From: JAEYZS01 sp964469265 | Lineage (GTDB): Bacteria > Bdellovibrionota > Bdellovibrionia > Bdellovibrionales > JAEYZS01 | Reading direction: 5' to 3' | Assembly: GCA_964469265.1 (NCBI GenBank) | Contig: CAYXYF010000017.1 | Coordinates: 1-48,074 of the forward strand | Length of the DNA: 48,074 nt | In this document: positions 17,109 through 26,100 of the stretch, in pieces | How the letters are laid out: every line of letters begins with the position of its first letter | Position numbering within the stretch: the first letter of the stretch is position 1 | Program-made: the position numbers and the translations under genes | Notes under the pieces: model-generated | The model's database searches: none | Told to the model about the DNA's origin: nothing | What the model saw: the letters and a program-made list of their open reading frames with translations, nothing else

Positions 17109-17863
17109 TTTCGCTGAATCCCTTTGTCGACAAACTTTCTTATCAATACATTCTCAGAGTTTAAAAACTCTTGTGGTGTTCCAAAGAGCAACACCTTACC
17201 GCCATCTAACATAGCAATGTAGTCTGCTAATCGGAATGCGGCGGTCAAATCGTGAGACACAATCAAGCTGGTTAATCCTTCTTGATACTTGTGTGTCTCT
17301 ATTATTAAATTATCCACCATTTCAGTTAAAATAGGGTCTAAACCCGTTGTAGGTTCGTCATATAATAAAATTTCTGGATTTAAGGCTATCGCTCTTGCTA
17401 GGCCGACTCTCTTTTGCATTCCACCACTTATCTGGCCTGGAAGTTTGTGAAAATGCATTTCTTCAATTCCGACCAACTTAAGTCGAGACGCCGCCATCTC
17501 AAGACGCTTCGGTTTTTTAATATCACGACGATGCTCATCGAGTGGAAACACAACGTTTTCAAGAACCGTTTGATCATCAAAAAGCGCCGCGCCTTGAAAC
17601 AAAACACCAAAGTTTTTTCGGACATCGATTGTTTCATCATGGGAAAGCTCCCCTAAAACCTTTCCTAAAACCTCGACCGTTCCACTCGTGGGTTGAAAGA
17701 TACCCAAAAGATGTTTAAGCAAAACACTTTTTCCCGTTCCGCTGAATCCGATAATAAATGTGATTTTACCCTTGGGAATTTCAAGATTAACGCCCTTTAA
17801 GACTTCGTCTTTCCCATCAAAAGTTTTTTTTAAGTTTTTAACGTTAATCGCTATTTCACTCAT
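17105..17863 (-). CDS. mlaF: MlaF-like ABC ATPase of the lipid transporter
   Basis: This 252-residue ATPase drives the MlaE permease. Walker A is GFSGTGKSVLLKHLL (about residues 39-53; the SV variant is common in MCE ATPases). The Q-loop is in NFGVLFQGAALFDD, the signature is ISGGMQKRVGLARAI, Walker B is ILLYDEPTTGLDP, and the switch histidine is in VSHDL. It overlaps mlaE and mlaD by 4 bases on each side, so the three subunits are translated together. Confidence 0.93.
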   Translation of the reverse strand: MSEIAINVKNLKKTFDGKDEVLKGVNLEIPKGKITFIIGFSGTGKSVLLKHLLGIFQPTSGTVEVLGKVLGELSHDETIDVRKNFGVLFQGAALFDDQTVLENVVFPLDEHRRDIKKPKRLEMAASRLKLVGIEEMHFHKLPGQISGGMQKRVGLARAIALNPEILLYDEPTTGLDPILTEMVDNLIIETHKYQEGLTSLIVSHDLTAAFRLADYIAMLDGGKVLLFGTPQEFLNSENVLIRKFVDKGIQRK

Positions 17864-18696
17864 AGAGTATTCATTCCAAAAACTTTGTTTAAAAGATTAG
17901 TTAAAAAGTAATCCATAATAATAATTGAAACCATGCTTGCAACGACACCATGATTGGTTGCATCCCCTACACCGCGCGCACCACCCTTAGTGTTAAAACC
18001 TTTGTAGGTGCAAATCGTAGAGAAGAATAAACCGAACACCGCAGCCTTAAAAAGACCTTCATAAATATCGCGCGGATCTACATAAAACTGGGTTTTTGAA
18101 ATAAAGATCGCTGGATCTAACTCTAAAATGTAAACGGCTAAGACATATCCGCCTACCATTGCAACAAAATCAAAAAATGCGCAAAGGAGCGGGGTTGATA
18201 TCACTGATGCCAAAATACGAGGAGCCACAAGGTAATTTTTAGCATCAACACCCATGACTTCAAGAGCGTCAATCTGCTCTGTGACTCTCATCGTGCCTAA
18301 GCGCGCTGCCATGGCACCGCCTGCTCGCGCGGAAATAATTAATCCAGTGAGGACGGGACCGAGCTCTCTTGTCACGGCAAGCCCTGTCATTGGACCAATT
18401 AAGTTATCTGCGCTAACAATGGATAAACCGACCCATGCTTGGAATGCAAACACGAGGCCCGTAAATGTCCCTGTCAAAAAAATAATAAGTAGGGATTGGT
18501 TTCCAACAAATTCAAGTTGCTGGAAGGTTTCTCTAATGCGGAAGGGCGGTTTAAACCACCAGCTTACGGACTCTACAAAAAATATTGCAATTCGACCGAT
18601 CTCCAGAACGTAGGTATCTAAGAAGTAATAAACTAAACGATTTAGTTTATTCTTTCTGCGGTTTTCGATTGGTTTTAGCCCGTCTTTAGCTGTCAA
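17860..18696 (-). CDS. mlaE: MlaE-like permease of the lipid ABC transporter
   Basis: This 278-residue inner-membrane subunit has about five membrane segments and the family core LGPVLTGLIISARAGGAMAARLGTMRVTEQIDALEVMG. The start is a TTG at 18696, inside the last codons of alr, with GAGGG 6 bases upstream, so it overlaps alr by 11 bases. The N-terminal 30 residues are polar and basic. No mlaB or mlaC gene is present; MlaD may reach the outer membrane by itself. Confidence 0.92.
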   Translation of the reverse strand: MTAKDGLKPIENRRKNKLNRLVYYFLDTYVLEIGRIAIFFVESVSWWFKPPFRIRETFQQLEFVGNQSLLIIFLTGTFTGLVFAFQAWVGLSIVSADNLIGPMTGLAVTRELGPVLTGLIISARAGGAMAARLGTMRVTEQIDALEVMGVDAKNYLVAPRILASVISTPLLCAFFDFVAMVGGYVLAVYILELDPAIFISKTQFYVDPRDIYEGLFKAAVFGLFFSTICTYKGFNTKGGARGVGDATNHGVVASMVSIIIMDYFLTNLLNKVFGMNTL

Positions 18697-19828
18697 TATA
18701 AACCCTCGGTACCCTCGGACTCACACGTGTTATCAATTCATAAGAAATCGTATTCATATTTCGAGCAAGTTCTTCAGCGCTTAACAGCGTGTCGTTTTGA
18801 TAGCCCCACATTGTGACCTGCTCACCCATTTTAATTTCAGGTTCGTTTTTAAAATCTGTTAAATCGATAACCAAATAATCCATGCAGACTCGCCCGATGA
18901 TTGGCACTCGAGTTTGCCTAAACAAGACCGATGAATTATTAGAAAGATTTCGAGGATAACCATCCCCATAGCCAATGCAAAGAGTTGCAACGATGCTTTC
19001 TCGCTGAGCCTTCCATGTCGCTCCGTAAGAGACATGATCGCCTTTTAATATACTTCGAACTTGAACAATTGCTGAGCGAAGGCTCATTACTGGAAAAATA
19101 TCGTGGGCGATGTCCGAAGATTCTGGCGGATAACCGTAGACGGCAATCCCAGGCCTTGCTCCGAGGTGGTTTTTATCAAGATGAAGATTGGTAGTGCCTT
19201 TAAAGCCTGATGCAAGGGCTCCGCTATTAAGACAGTGAGAATAAACATAGCGGCCCTTAAACATATCTTCAATTTCTGCAAACACCTTCATTTGCCTGAC
19301 TGTGTAGCCGCCTTCATCAGTTGCATCTTCTCCATTTAAGAAGTGCGTGCAAATACCTTCAAGCTCGATATATGGATTAGAGTTTAAAAACTCAAGAACG
19401 CGCCCAGCCTCTTCAGGCTGAAATCCGAGACGGGACATGCCCGAGTTAAACTTAATGTGAATTTTGACCTTATGTTGTTTTGAAGCCACCTTAAGAGCGT
19501 TTAGTGATTCAAAGGAGCCAATAACGGGTGTGAGGTGGTTTAGAAAACATGCCTCAAGGGCTTCTTTGTCGTGGAATCCAAACACCAGAATATCCGTATC
19601 GTTTGCAATTCCATTTTGACGGAGGCGAATGCCCTCTTCGACTAAAATCACGCCTAAAAACCGAACGCCTTCTTGAATAATAGCTTTAGACACTTCCACA
19701 TCACCGTGGCCATAGGCATTGGCTTTTACCATGGGACAGAAAAACGATCTATCTCCATGGGCCTTACGTAGAACACGAATGTTAGAGCGAAGTTTTCCTA
19801 AGTTAATTTCTGCATACGTCGGTCTCAT
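18686..19828 (-). CDS. alr: Alanine racemase
   Basis: This PLP enzyme makes D-alanine for peptidoglycan. The 380-residue length is typical. The PLP lysine is in MVKANAYGHGD (about residues 33-43), the second catalytic base is the tyrosine in VSYGATWKA, and GRVCMDYLVIDL is the conserved C-terminal motif. It starts 3 bases after the GGDEF regulator and overlaps mlaE. This ties cell-wall precursor supply to the regulatory pair upstream, although co-transcription does not prove co-regulation. Confidence 0.95.
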   Translation of the reverse strand: MRPTYAEINLGKLRSNIRVLRKAHGDRSFFCPMVKANAYGHGDVEVSKAIIQEGVRFLGVILVEEGIRLRQNGIANDTDILVFGFHDKEALEACFLNHLTPVIGSFESLNALKVASKQHKVKIHIKFNSGMSRLGFQPEEAGRVLEFLNSNPYIELEGICTHFLNGEDATDEGGYTVRQMKVFAEIEDMFKGRYVYSHCLNSGALASGFKGTTNLHLDKNHLGARPGIAVYGYPPESSDIAHDIFPVMSLRSAIVQVRSILKGDHVSYGATWKAQRESIVATLCIGYGDGYPRNLSNNSSVLFRQTRVPIIGRVCMDYLVIDLTDFKNEPEIKMGEQVTMWGYQNDTLLSAEELARNMNTISYELITRVSPRVPRVYIDS

Positions 19829-19831
19829 GAT

Positions 19832-21358
19832 TTACGCTCGTTTATTTTTATTTATATTAAAGGGCTCGACTTTAATAGGTTCAAAGTCCATTTTGAATCC
19901 TTCAGGTGCCGTCGCAAGACAAACTTTATTTCGAGTTGTGCTTTTGACCTGATAAAGTGCATCGTCTGCTGCCCGAACTAAACCTTCAACATCATTACAG
20001 TGAGACGGGTATTCTGCAACCCCCATACTTGCTGAAACTTTCCCCATAGGCTGGGTCTCACCATGGGGAAATGCTGTTGATTCAATCACCCTTCGGAGTT
20101 TCTCCGCCTTAATTGCCGCACCCATTTTATCAGTGTGAGGTAAAACGATCACAAACTCCTCACCACCAATCCGACAGGGAATGTCGTTTTTACGACTGGT
20201 CTTTTTTAATATTTGCGAAAACATTTTTAACAAGACATCTCCCATGGGATGGCCGTTGTTATCATTGTATTTTTTGAAATGATCGATATCCATATAGATA
20301 AGTGAAACGGGCATCTTCGTTCGGCGTGAACGACTTAATTCTTCTCCAAGCTTTTCGTTGAAATATCTGCGGTTATAAAGACCTGTTAGAGGATCTTTAA
20401 TTGCCATATCATGAATTCTTTTTTGCATCTTAGAATTCATATAAGACGTTTTAAATATTTGTGTGAAGCTATCAAATAGCCTTCTTGTTGAAACATCTTC
20501 AATTGGATCAAAAACAATTACGACTCCGCCCACGTTTGTTTCGTCCTCGATAGGGATCGCTAAAAATTTATCTAACTTAAAATATTCTTTCATTAAATCT
20601 TGAATGCCGCGCATCTGCATTGGATTCAAAAGTTGTTCGACATAGGCCTTTGAGTCCAAATCTTTTAAAGAAACTCCAACATTTTTTAAACTCTCTTTAC
20701 TGATTTGCGTGCTATGGGTAACAACCAACGAAAGATACGCGGATACATGAGTCAAAAAGAGCGTCGGTTTACCATTCGTTAAGGTTGAAACATGAGAAAG
20801 ATATATATCAATGACATCATCAATACTCTTTGCCTTTGAAAGCTGAGTCATTAACTGATTCATTTTTACGACTTCTTCTTTCTCTTGTGAGATTTTAACG
20901 TTCATCCCAGATAGGATCTTATTTTTTTTCCCAAGCTCCTCTAGAAGTTGTTCATTTTGGAACTGAAGAAATAACTTCTCAACTGTTCTGTCTATTGTTT
21001 TAATGACATCATCTAGCTGTTCAAAGGGCTTATGGATATAGTCGTAAGCACCAAGCCTCATAGCATCAAGGGCTGTTTCAAGGCTTGCGTGCGAAGTCAT
21101 GATAATAAATTGTATGTCAGACGAAAGAGTTCGAATATTTTCCAAGAGCTCAATGCCAGTCATCCCCGACATACGGATGTCACTCATAACAACGTGTGGA
21201 GGACTGGATTTTACAGCCTCAAATGCTGTTTCTCCTGAAGGAAATGTTTCGACTTGATAACCAGCATCTTGCAAGGCTTCTTTTAAAACCTCTGTGATGC
21301 TCTCTTCGTCATCAACGACATATACTAAAAAATCTTTTCTATAGTTAGAAATATCCAA
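19832..21358 (-). CDS. Response regulator with REC, GAF-like and GGDEF (diguanylate cyclase) domains
   Basis: This 508-residue protein should make cyclic di-GMP under control of a kinase. The REC domain (10-125) has acidic residues D16-D17 and the phosphoacceptor D60 in VVMSDIRMSG, with the conserved lysine in YIHKPFE. A helical linker (125-175) and a GAF-like region (about 180-305) follow. The GGDEF domain (about 318-480) has an intact GGEEF active site (398-402) and an inhibitory site RKND (389-392) at the right spacing, so it is probably active and product-inhibited. The start is TTG 21358, 8 bases after the kinase stop. Confidence 0.92.
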   Translation of the reverse strand: MDISNYRKDFLVYVVDDEESITEVLKEALQDAGYQVETFPSGETAFEAVKSSPPHVVMSDIRMSGMTGIELLENIRTLSSDIQFIIMTSHASLETALDAMRLGAYDYIHKPFEQLDDVIKTIDRTVEKLFLQFQNEQLLEELGKKNKILSGMNVKISQEKEEVVKMNQLMTQLSKAKSIDDVIDIYLSHVSTLTNGKPTLFLTHVSAYLSLVVTHSTQISKESLKNVGVSLKDLDSKAYVEQLLNPMQMRGIQDLMKEYFKLDKFLAIPIEDETNVGGVVIVFDPIEDVSTRRLFDSFTQIFKTSYMNSKMQKRIHDMAIKDPLTGLYNRRYFNEKLGEELSRSRRTKMPVSLIYMDIDHFKKYNDNNGHPMGDVLLKMFSQILKKTSRKNDIPCRIGGEEFVIVLPHTDKMGAAIKAEKLRRVIESTAFPHGETQPMGKVSASMGVAEYPSHCNDVEGLVRAADDALYQVKSTTRNKVCLATAPEGFKMDFEPIKVEPFNINKNKRA

Positions 21359-21366
21359 TTAGCTAC

Positions 21367-23562
21367 CTATGTTTTTAATTTGGGCTTTCGTATATTAACC
21401 TGAAAGTCTGATTTCTTTTTTTCTGAGAACTTTGTTTTAATTTCCGCTTCAGTTTCTACAATATCTTTTTTGATGTTTTTTATGCGTTCTTCTAAACTGT
21501 TATCATTTACAGGTTTTATTATTTCTTCTTCTTCTTTTAAAATAGCAGCAGCTTGCCTCTTAATTTCTCCAATCGAAGCCGAATTTTCGGACTTTGATTT
21601 TTCTTTTAGATAATCTCTTTGAACATGGTGGTCGATGGAGATTTCATCTGTGGCCGTGAACTCTGGAAACTTCGGTCCGCTTGCTACGGGTTCAGAAACT
21701 GGAGTCTTTGGCGCAGGCTTCTCTTCAGATTTAACGGTTGTAGCTGCTTGTTGTGCCTGCGCAGATGACATTTTTGGAATGTCGATAAAGAAAGTTGTGC
21801 CTTGACCAGGTTCAGACTCGATGTAGATTTTTCCTTTATGATCTTCAACAATACCAATGGAGACCGCAAGGCCAAGACCCGTTCCCTTTCCAGCAGGCTT
21901 GGTGGTAAAGAAGGGTTCAAAGATCCTTTTTTGAACTTCTGGGCTCATCCCAGCACCTGTGTCCTTAATGCGAATTTGCACGAGCTGATCTTTGTCTTCT
22001 ACACTTACTGTCAGATTCTTTGTGGGTGAATTTTCCATGGCGTGGCCTGCGTTCATCATTAAATTTAACAGCACTTGCTGAATTTGATTAGAATTGGCAA
22101 GAGCTGGGGACACGGGTTTGAAATCTCTGATAATTTTTACCCCTTGTAAAGACAGTTGGTGATCTACTAACTCTGTTGCTCTGCTGACAGTTTCGTGCAA
22201 ATCAGTTTCAGTAAGATCTGGTTTTTCCGCCCTCGCAAACTTCATCAGGTTTTCAATAATCTCTTTTGTTCGACGGGTTTCTTTTTCGATCATATCCAAA
22301 TGCTTTGTCACCTGTGGATCCTTACTCTTGGACTTACCGAGTTGAGCGTGACCGAGGATACCAGCCAACGGATTCTTCACTTCGTGCGCTATACCAGCAC
22401 TAAGCTGGCCAAACGCTGACATCTTTTCACTTTGCACGAGGGCCATTTTGGAATGTTCAAGCTGCTCATCGCGCTCAAGTAAAGAGCTTCTCATTTTGTC
22501 GATATCAGCGGCTAACTCGCCGACTTCGTCATTGGATTTTACACTCACCTCGACTTTAAAGTCTCCTTCACCTATTTGTGTGGTGATCTCTTTGAGTTCG
22601 TTGAGTGGCTTTGTGATTTTAGAAGCCAGCGCAAAAGATAGAACTGATCCGATAATTAAAAATCCAATCCCGAACGTTAAAACAGTAATGAGTAAATCTC
22701 TTGCCGCAATAAATGCTTGCTCTCTAGGAGTGGTCACCACGACGTAAAGATTTGTTCCAGCAACTGGTGAGTAGTTGGCAATTATCACGTGGCCATCTTT
22801 TAACTTATACTCACCACTACCAGTTTCTTTTCCAGTAGAAATATCTTTGATAATGGGATGATCTGAAAGCGACTCTCCTATAACTTCTTCATTCGGATGT
22901 GCAAAGACGTAACCATTGCCATCAACAATGAATACCGAGTTGAGATCGCCCTTATATTGTAAAACAATGTCATTTAAAAAACTTGGACGAACAAAAGCCA
23001 CGATGCTACTCAGTTGCGAGCCCTTTGAACCTGCCTCTCTTAAATCCGCCAGAAATGTGAGTGCAAACAATGGCGAGCCGCTGGGCGATTCAAAACGTTT
23101 TAAAAACACTTGTCCAGTGCCGATCGTACTGTAATCGATGCTTCGTAAAATTGTTTCTGCAAATGTTTCGCTGAGTGGGTTTTGTACTGACGTGTTTGAA
23201 ACAGTCCATTGCGAGATCCAGCCTTTGTTTGGCAGATTTTTTTGAACCGATACCGTAACGAACTCGCCAAATCTTTCGAACAAAACATCATTGTTTTTAA
23301 GATCAACATTTGAACGTTCAAGAGATTCGCGGGTTGAAACAAAAAGAGCCATTTTATTTTGGAGCTCTGTGAGTTTATGGTGGGCCAACTGCTCAGAGGA
23401 TGCCGAGAGCTTGCTTGAGAGCTGCCGGATAAAATCAAATTTATCTTCAAAAAAGATTTGTCTTGTTTTCCAAAGTACCGCAAAAATCGAACCCAAAAGA
23501 ACGACCGTGACCAAGATAAACATCTTCATGCGAATGGATTGGATTTTGAACGGATTCGTCAT
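21367..23562 (-). CDS. Membrane sensor histidine kinase (dCache, HAMP, HisKA, HATPase)
   Basis: This 731-residue kinase has a first membrane helix (about 13-31) and a large periplasmic dCache sensor (about 35-285). The membrane-proximal Cache lobe includes NSVFIVDGNGYVFAHPN. A second helix (about 290-313), HAMP (314-367) and the phosphoacceptor histidine H393 in SAGIAHEVKNPLAG follow. The ATPase domain shows an N box NLMMNAGHAM and the boxes DTGAGM and GKGTGLGLAV. A charged tail of about 130 residues after the catalytic core looks disordered to coiled-coil and may bind partners. It is surely the partner of the adjacent REC-GGDEF protein. The ligand is unknown. Confidence 0.93.
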   Translation of the reverse strand: MTNPFKIQSIRMKMFILVTVVLLGSIFAVLWKTRQIFFEDKFDFIRQLSSKLSASSEQLAHHKLTELQNKMALFVSTRESLERSNVDLKNNDVLFERFGEFVTVSVQKNLPNKGWISQWTVSNTSVQNPLSETFAETILRSIDYSTIGTGQVFLKRFESPSGSPLFALTFLADLREAGSKGSQLSSIVAFVRPSFLNDIVLQYKGDLNSVFIVDGNGYVFAHPNEEVIGESLSDHPIIKDISTGKETGSGEYKLKDGHVIIANYSPVAGTNLYVVVTTPREQAFIAARDLLITVLTFGIGFLIIGSVLSFALASKITKPLNELKEITTQIGEGDFKVEVSVKSNDEVGELAADIDKMRSSLLERDEQLEHSKMALVQSEKMSAFGQLSAGIAHEVKNPLAGILGHAQLGKSKSKDPQVTKHLDMIEKETRRTKEIIENLMKFARAEKPDLTETDLHETVSRATELVDHQLSLQGVKIIRDFKPVSPALANSNQIQQVLLNLMMNAGHAMENSPTKNLTVSVEDKDQLVQIRIKDTGAGMSPEVQKRIFEPFFTTKPAGKGTGLGLAVSIGIVEDHKGKIYIESEPGQGTTFFIDIPKMSSAQAQQAATTVKSEEKPAPKTPVSEPVASGPKFPEFTATDEISIDHHVQRDYLKEKSKSENSASIGEIKRQAAAILKEEEEIIKPVNDNSLEERIKNIKKDIVETEAEIKTKFSEKKKSDFQVNIRKPKLKT

Positions 23563-23687
23563 GATGCCCTCTTCCTTAAAAGCTGATTAAATCCCCAATA
23601 TCATTTTACTTTTAAGGTTTTAGATGAGGCAAGCATCCATCTTGACGAAAGGTCCAGTTCTGTGACGCGTGACGGCGAATGGCGGGC

Positions 23688-24110
23688 TTAATTGACCAAA
23701 GAAATATACTGGGGACGGAGCACCTTTACGGGGTAAAAGTAGGCGCCTTTTCTGAGAGGGATGTATCCAGAGTGGTTAAAGACTCTGTCTTTTAAACCAT
23801 ATCGAACTCCGTTGAGAATTTTCCCAGCAGCAACTTCACCAAAGTCTTGCTCTAAACCGTAGAAGCATTTCACTTTCTTTGAACTGCGGGATTTCTTTTC
23901 TTTCATACAGAAGTAAATCCACTTTTTATCTTTGATTGTTTTTGCTGCGACTTCAGTAACTTCAAAACCGTGAATGCTGGTCGTTGAGAGTTCAACAATT
24001 CCTGCTTCCACCTCTGCTGCGACAAAGGCATGCGCTTTTTGAACCTGAATAAGTAGGCCTAAAGTTAAAAATAAAACCATTAGGACCCAAAAATAAATCT
24101 TCTGACTCAT
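23688..24110 (-). CDS. Small secreted protein, unknown function
   Basis: This 140-residue protein has a clear Sec signal peptide with cleavage after KAHA (about residue 28). AAGGAG lies 8 bases before the ATG. The mature part is basic, with two cysteines (YFCMK and KCFYG), and is otherwise unrecognised. Its 3' end contains one copy of the GTGCTCCGTCCCC repeat at 23711-23723, coding for VLRP. It precedes the kinase gene by 125 bases and may have its own transcript. Confidence 0.65.
   Translation of the reverse strand: MSQKIYFWVLMVLFLTLGLLIQVQKAHAFVAAEVEAGIVELSTTSIHGFEVTEVAAKTIKDKKWIYFCMKEKKSRSSKKVKCFYGLEQDFGEVAAGKILNGVRYGLKDRVFNHSGYIPLRKGAYFYPVKVLRPQYISLVN
23711..23723 (-). repeat. Isolated copy of the TCCGTCCCC repeat
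   Basis: GTGCTCCGTCCCC on the minus strand is identical over 13 bases to the copy at 45341-45353. It lies inside the last codons of the small secreted protein gene, 23 bases before its stop codon. It is the only copy I found outside the 44-46 kb island. Confidence 0.45.
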
Positions 24111-24124
24111 ATCTCAATCTCCTT

Positions 24125-24138
24125 AAGTATCCATACTT
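24125..24138. promoter_or_regulatory. 14-bp inverted repeat before the small secreted protein
   Basis: AAGTAT-CC-ATACTT sits directly upstream of the AAGGAG ribosome site of the gene at 23688-24110. With a 2-base centre it is more likely a dimer-binding operator in DNA than an RNA hairpin. It is in the 216-base spacer between that gene and the divergent nadB. A weaker imperfect palindrome lies at 24168-24181. Confidence 0.35.
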
Positions 24139-24326
24139 CCCGTCACCCATCATGAATAAATAGCAAGACGAGGGCCTTCGTGATTTCTTATGTGTTGGTT
24201 CTGGTGAGGCCAATTGAGAAAAATAAACAATTCCACCGCCAAAAAACGTCAATCTGACACCACAAAGCAGTAGCGGCTCCTTGTTAGCAGTTGCGAAACA
24301 AAAGGGAAGGCCGTACCTTACGGGGG

Positions 24327-25907
24327 ATGAGAAAGACTACGGACTTTTTGGTGATTGGGACGGGGCTTGCGGGACTGGCGTACGCTCTGAAAATGTCTGA
24401 ATATGGACGTGTCACCATTCTTTCTAAATCAAAAAGTAATCAAACCAATACCAACTCTGCCCAAGGCGGAATCGCCGCCGTTTACGACGAAGAAGATAAT
24501 TTCGATAAGCATATTCAAGATACCATTGAGGCTGGCGGAGGACTTTGTCGCGAGGACATCGTTAAAAATGTTGTCATGCAAGCCCCCGAACGTATCAAAG
24601 ACCTTATCTCTTGGGGAGTAAAGTTTGACCTCAAAGACGACAACTCAGTTTCTCTTACAAGAGAGGGCGGCCATTCTTTAAGACGGATCTTGCATGTTAA
24701 AGACTATACCGGTGCTGCGATTCAAAAAACTCTGCTCAATGCCGTCAATCAAAATTCTAATATTGAAATTCTTGAGGATCACTTTGCCATTGATCTTCTG
24801 ATTGATAAAAAAACTGATCCAACCATCATAGATTCTCCGACCTGCATTGGAGCATATGTTTTTGATAACGAAAAAAAAGAAGTCATCACACTACTCGCTA
24901 AAGCTACATGCCTGGCCTCTGGAGGTGCAGGCAAAACTTACCTTTACACTTCCAATTGGGATGGAGCCACTGGCGATGGTATTGCCATGGCCCACAGAGC
25001 GGGTTGCCGGGTGGCAAATCTTGAGATGATGCAGTTTCATCCGACTTGTCTTTACCATACCGAGGCTCGAAACTTTTTAATCAGCGAAGCCGTTCGCGGA
25101 GAAGGCGGAAGGCTTGTGAACACGCAAGGCGAAGAGTTTATGGATAAGTACCATAAGCTAGGTTCTCTTGCTCCAAGAGACATCGTAGCGTTTGCGATTG
25201 ATTCAGAAATTAAACACTCGGGACGAGAATGCGTGTATATCGATATCACTCACAAACCCAAAGAATATTTGCAAGAACGCTTCCCAGTTATTTATTCAAA
25301 GCTCGCAGAATTTGGAATAAAAATGGAGAAAGATCTTATTCCTGTGGTACCTGCAGCCCACTATCATTGTGGCGGAGTTCATATCGACAAATTCGGACGA
25401 ACCGATCTGAAGGCACTTTTTGCAATTGGAGAAACAGCATGCAGTGGCCTTCATGGTGCAAATCGCTTGGCTTCAAATTCTCTTTTAGAATGTTTGGCCT
25501 TTGCACACAACGCGAGCGAATACTTTGCAAACAATAAAGAAGAGTTTAAAATGACCGAACTTCAACCGTCAGATTGGAAAGAATCTGACCTTGAAGATAA
25601 AGATGAAATGGTTATGATCACCCACATGTGGGACGAAATCAGAAGGCTTATGTGGAATTACGTGGGTATTGTTCGTTCTGACAGAAGATTAGAACGCGCA
25701 GAACATCGGCTCACAAACCTGATGGCCGAAATCAAACAATACTACTGGAACTTCAAAATGCACACGGACATTCTTGAACTAAGAAACCTAGCGCTCGTTG
25801 CTAGCCTCACTGTGAAGTCTGCGCTTAAAAGAAAAGAGTCTCGAGGCGTTCACTTTAACTTAGACTACCCAGAAAAATCGCCCATCGCCAAAGACACGAT
25901 TATTTAA
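24327..25907 (+). CDS. nadB: L-aspartate oxidase NadB
   Basis: This FAD enzyme oxidises L-aspartate to iminoaspartate, the first step of NAD synthesis. I chose ATG 24327 (526 residues) because it places the FAD motif VIGTGLAGLAYAL at residues 8-20, as usual; an in-frame TTG at 24291 would add 12 residues. Other motifs are SAQGGIAAV, EAVRGEGGRLVN with the catalytic arginine region, the histidine-rich AAHYHCGGVHID, and HGANRLASNSLLECLAFAHNA. The C-terminal helical domain is complete. The gene stands alone; nadA and nadC are not in the window. Confidence 0.95.
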   Translation: MRKTTDFLVIGTGLAGLAYALKMSEYGRVTILSKSKSNQTNTNSAQGGIAAVYDEEDNFDKHIQDTIEAGGGLCREDIVKNVVMQAPERIKDLISWGVKFDLKDDNSVSLTREGGHSLRRILHVKDYTGAAIQKTLLNAVNQNSNIEILEDHFAIDLLIDKKTDPTIIDSPTCIGAYVFDNEKKEVITLLAKATCLASGGAGKTYLYTSNWDGATGDGIAMAHRAGCRVANLEMMQFHPTCLYHTEARNFLISEAVRGEGGRLVNTQGEEFMDKYHKLGSLAPRDIVAFAIDSEIKHSGRECVYIDITHKPKEYLQERFPVIYSKLAEFGIKMEKDLIPVVPAAHYHCGGVHIDKFGRTDLKALFAIGETACSGLHGANRLASNSLLECLAFAHNASEYFANNKEEFKMTELQPSDWKESDLEDKDEMVMITHMWDEIRRLMWNYVGIVRSDRRLERAEHRLTNLMAEIKQYYWNFKMHTDILELRNLALVASLTVKSALKRKESRGVHFNLDYPEKSPIAKDTII

Positions 25908-25908
25908 G

Positions 25909-26008
25909 NNNNNNNNNNNNNNNNNNNNNNNNNNNNNNNNNNNNNNNNNNNNNNNNNNNNNNNNNNNNNNNNNNNNNNNNNNNNNNNNNNNNNNNNNNNN
26001 NNNNNNNN
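25909..26008. other. Assembly gap of 100 N
   Basis: Exactly 100 unknown bases follow the nadB stop codon by one base. The size is the standard placeholder, so the true distance between nadB and the MATE gene is unknown. Confidence 0.95.
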
Positions 26009-26100
26009 GATTCTAAAATTCTTTACATCTTTCAACTTTTTATTTGCGCGGGAAATGGAATTCGCTTCAAATTATTAATTCGGTTGAGGTGACCTTGGAA

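Noticed and set aside
18254..18613. 119-residue open frame opposite mlaE
   Set aside because: Antisense shadow of a conserved coding region with no start signal.
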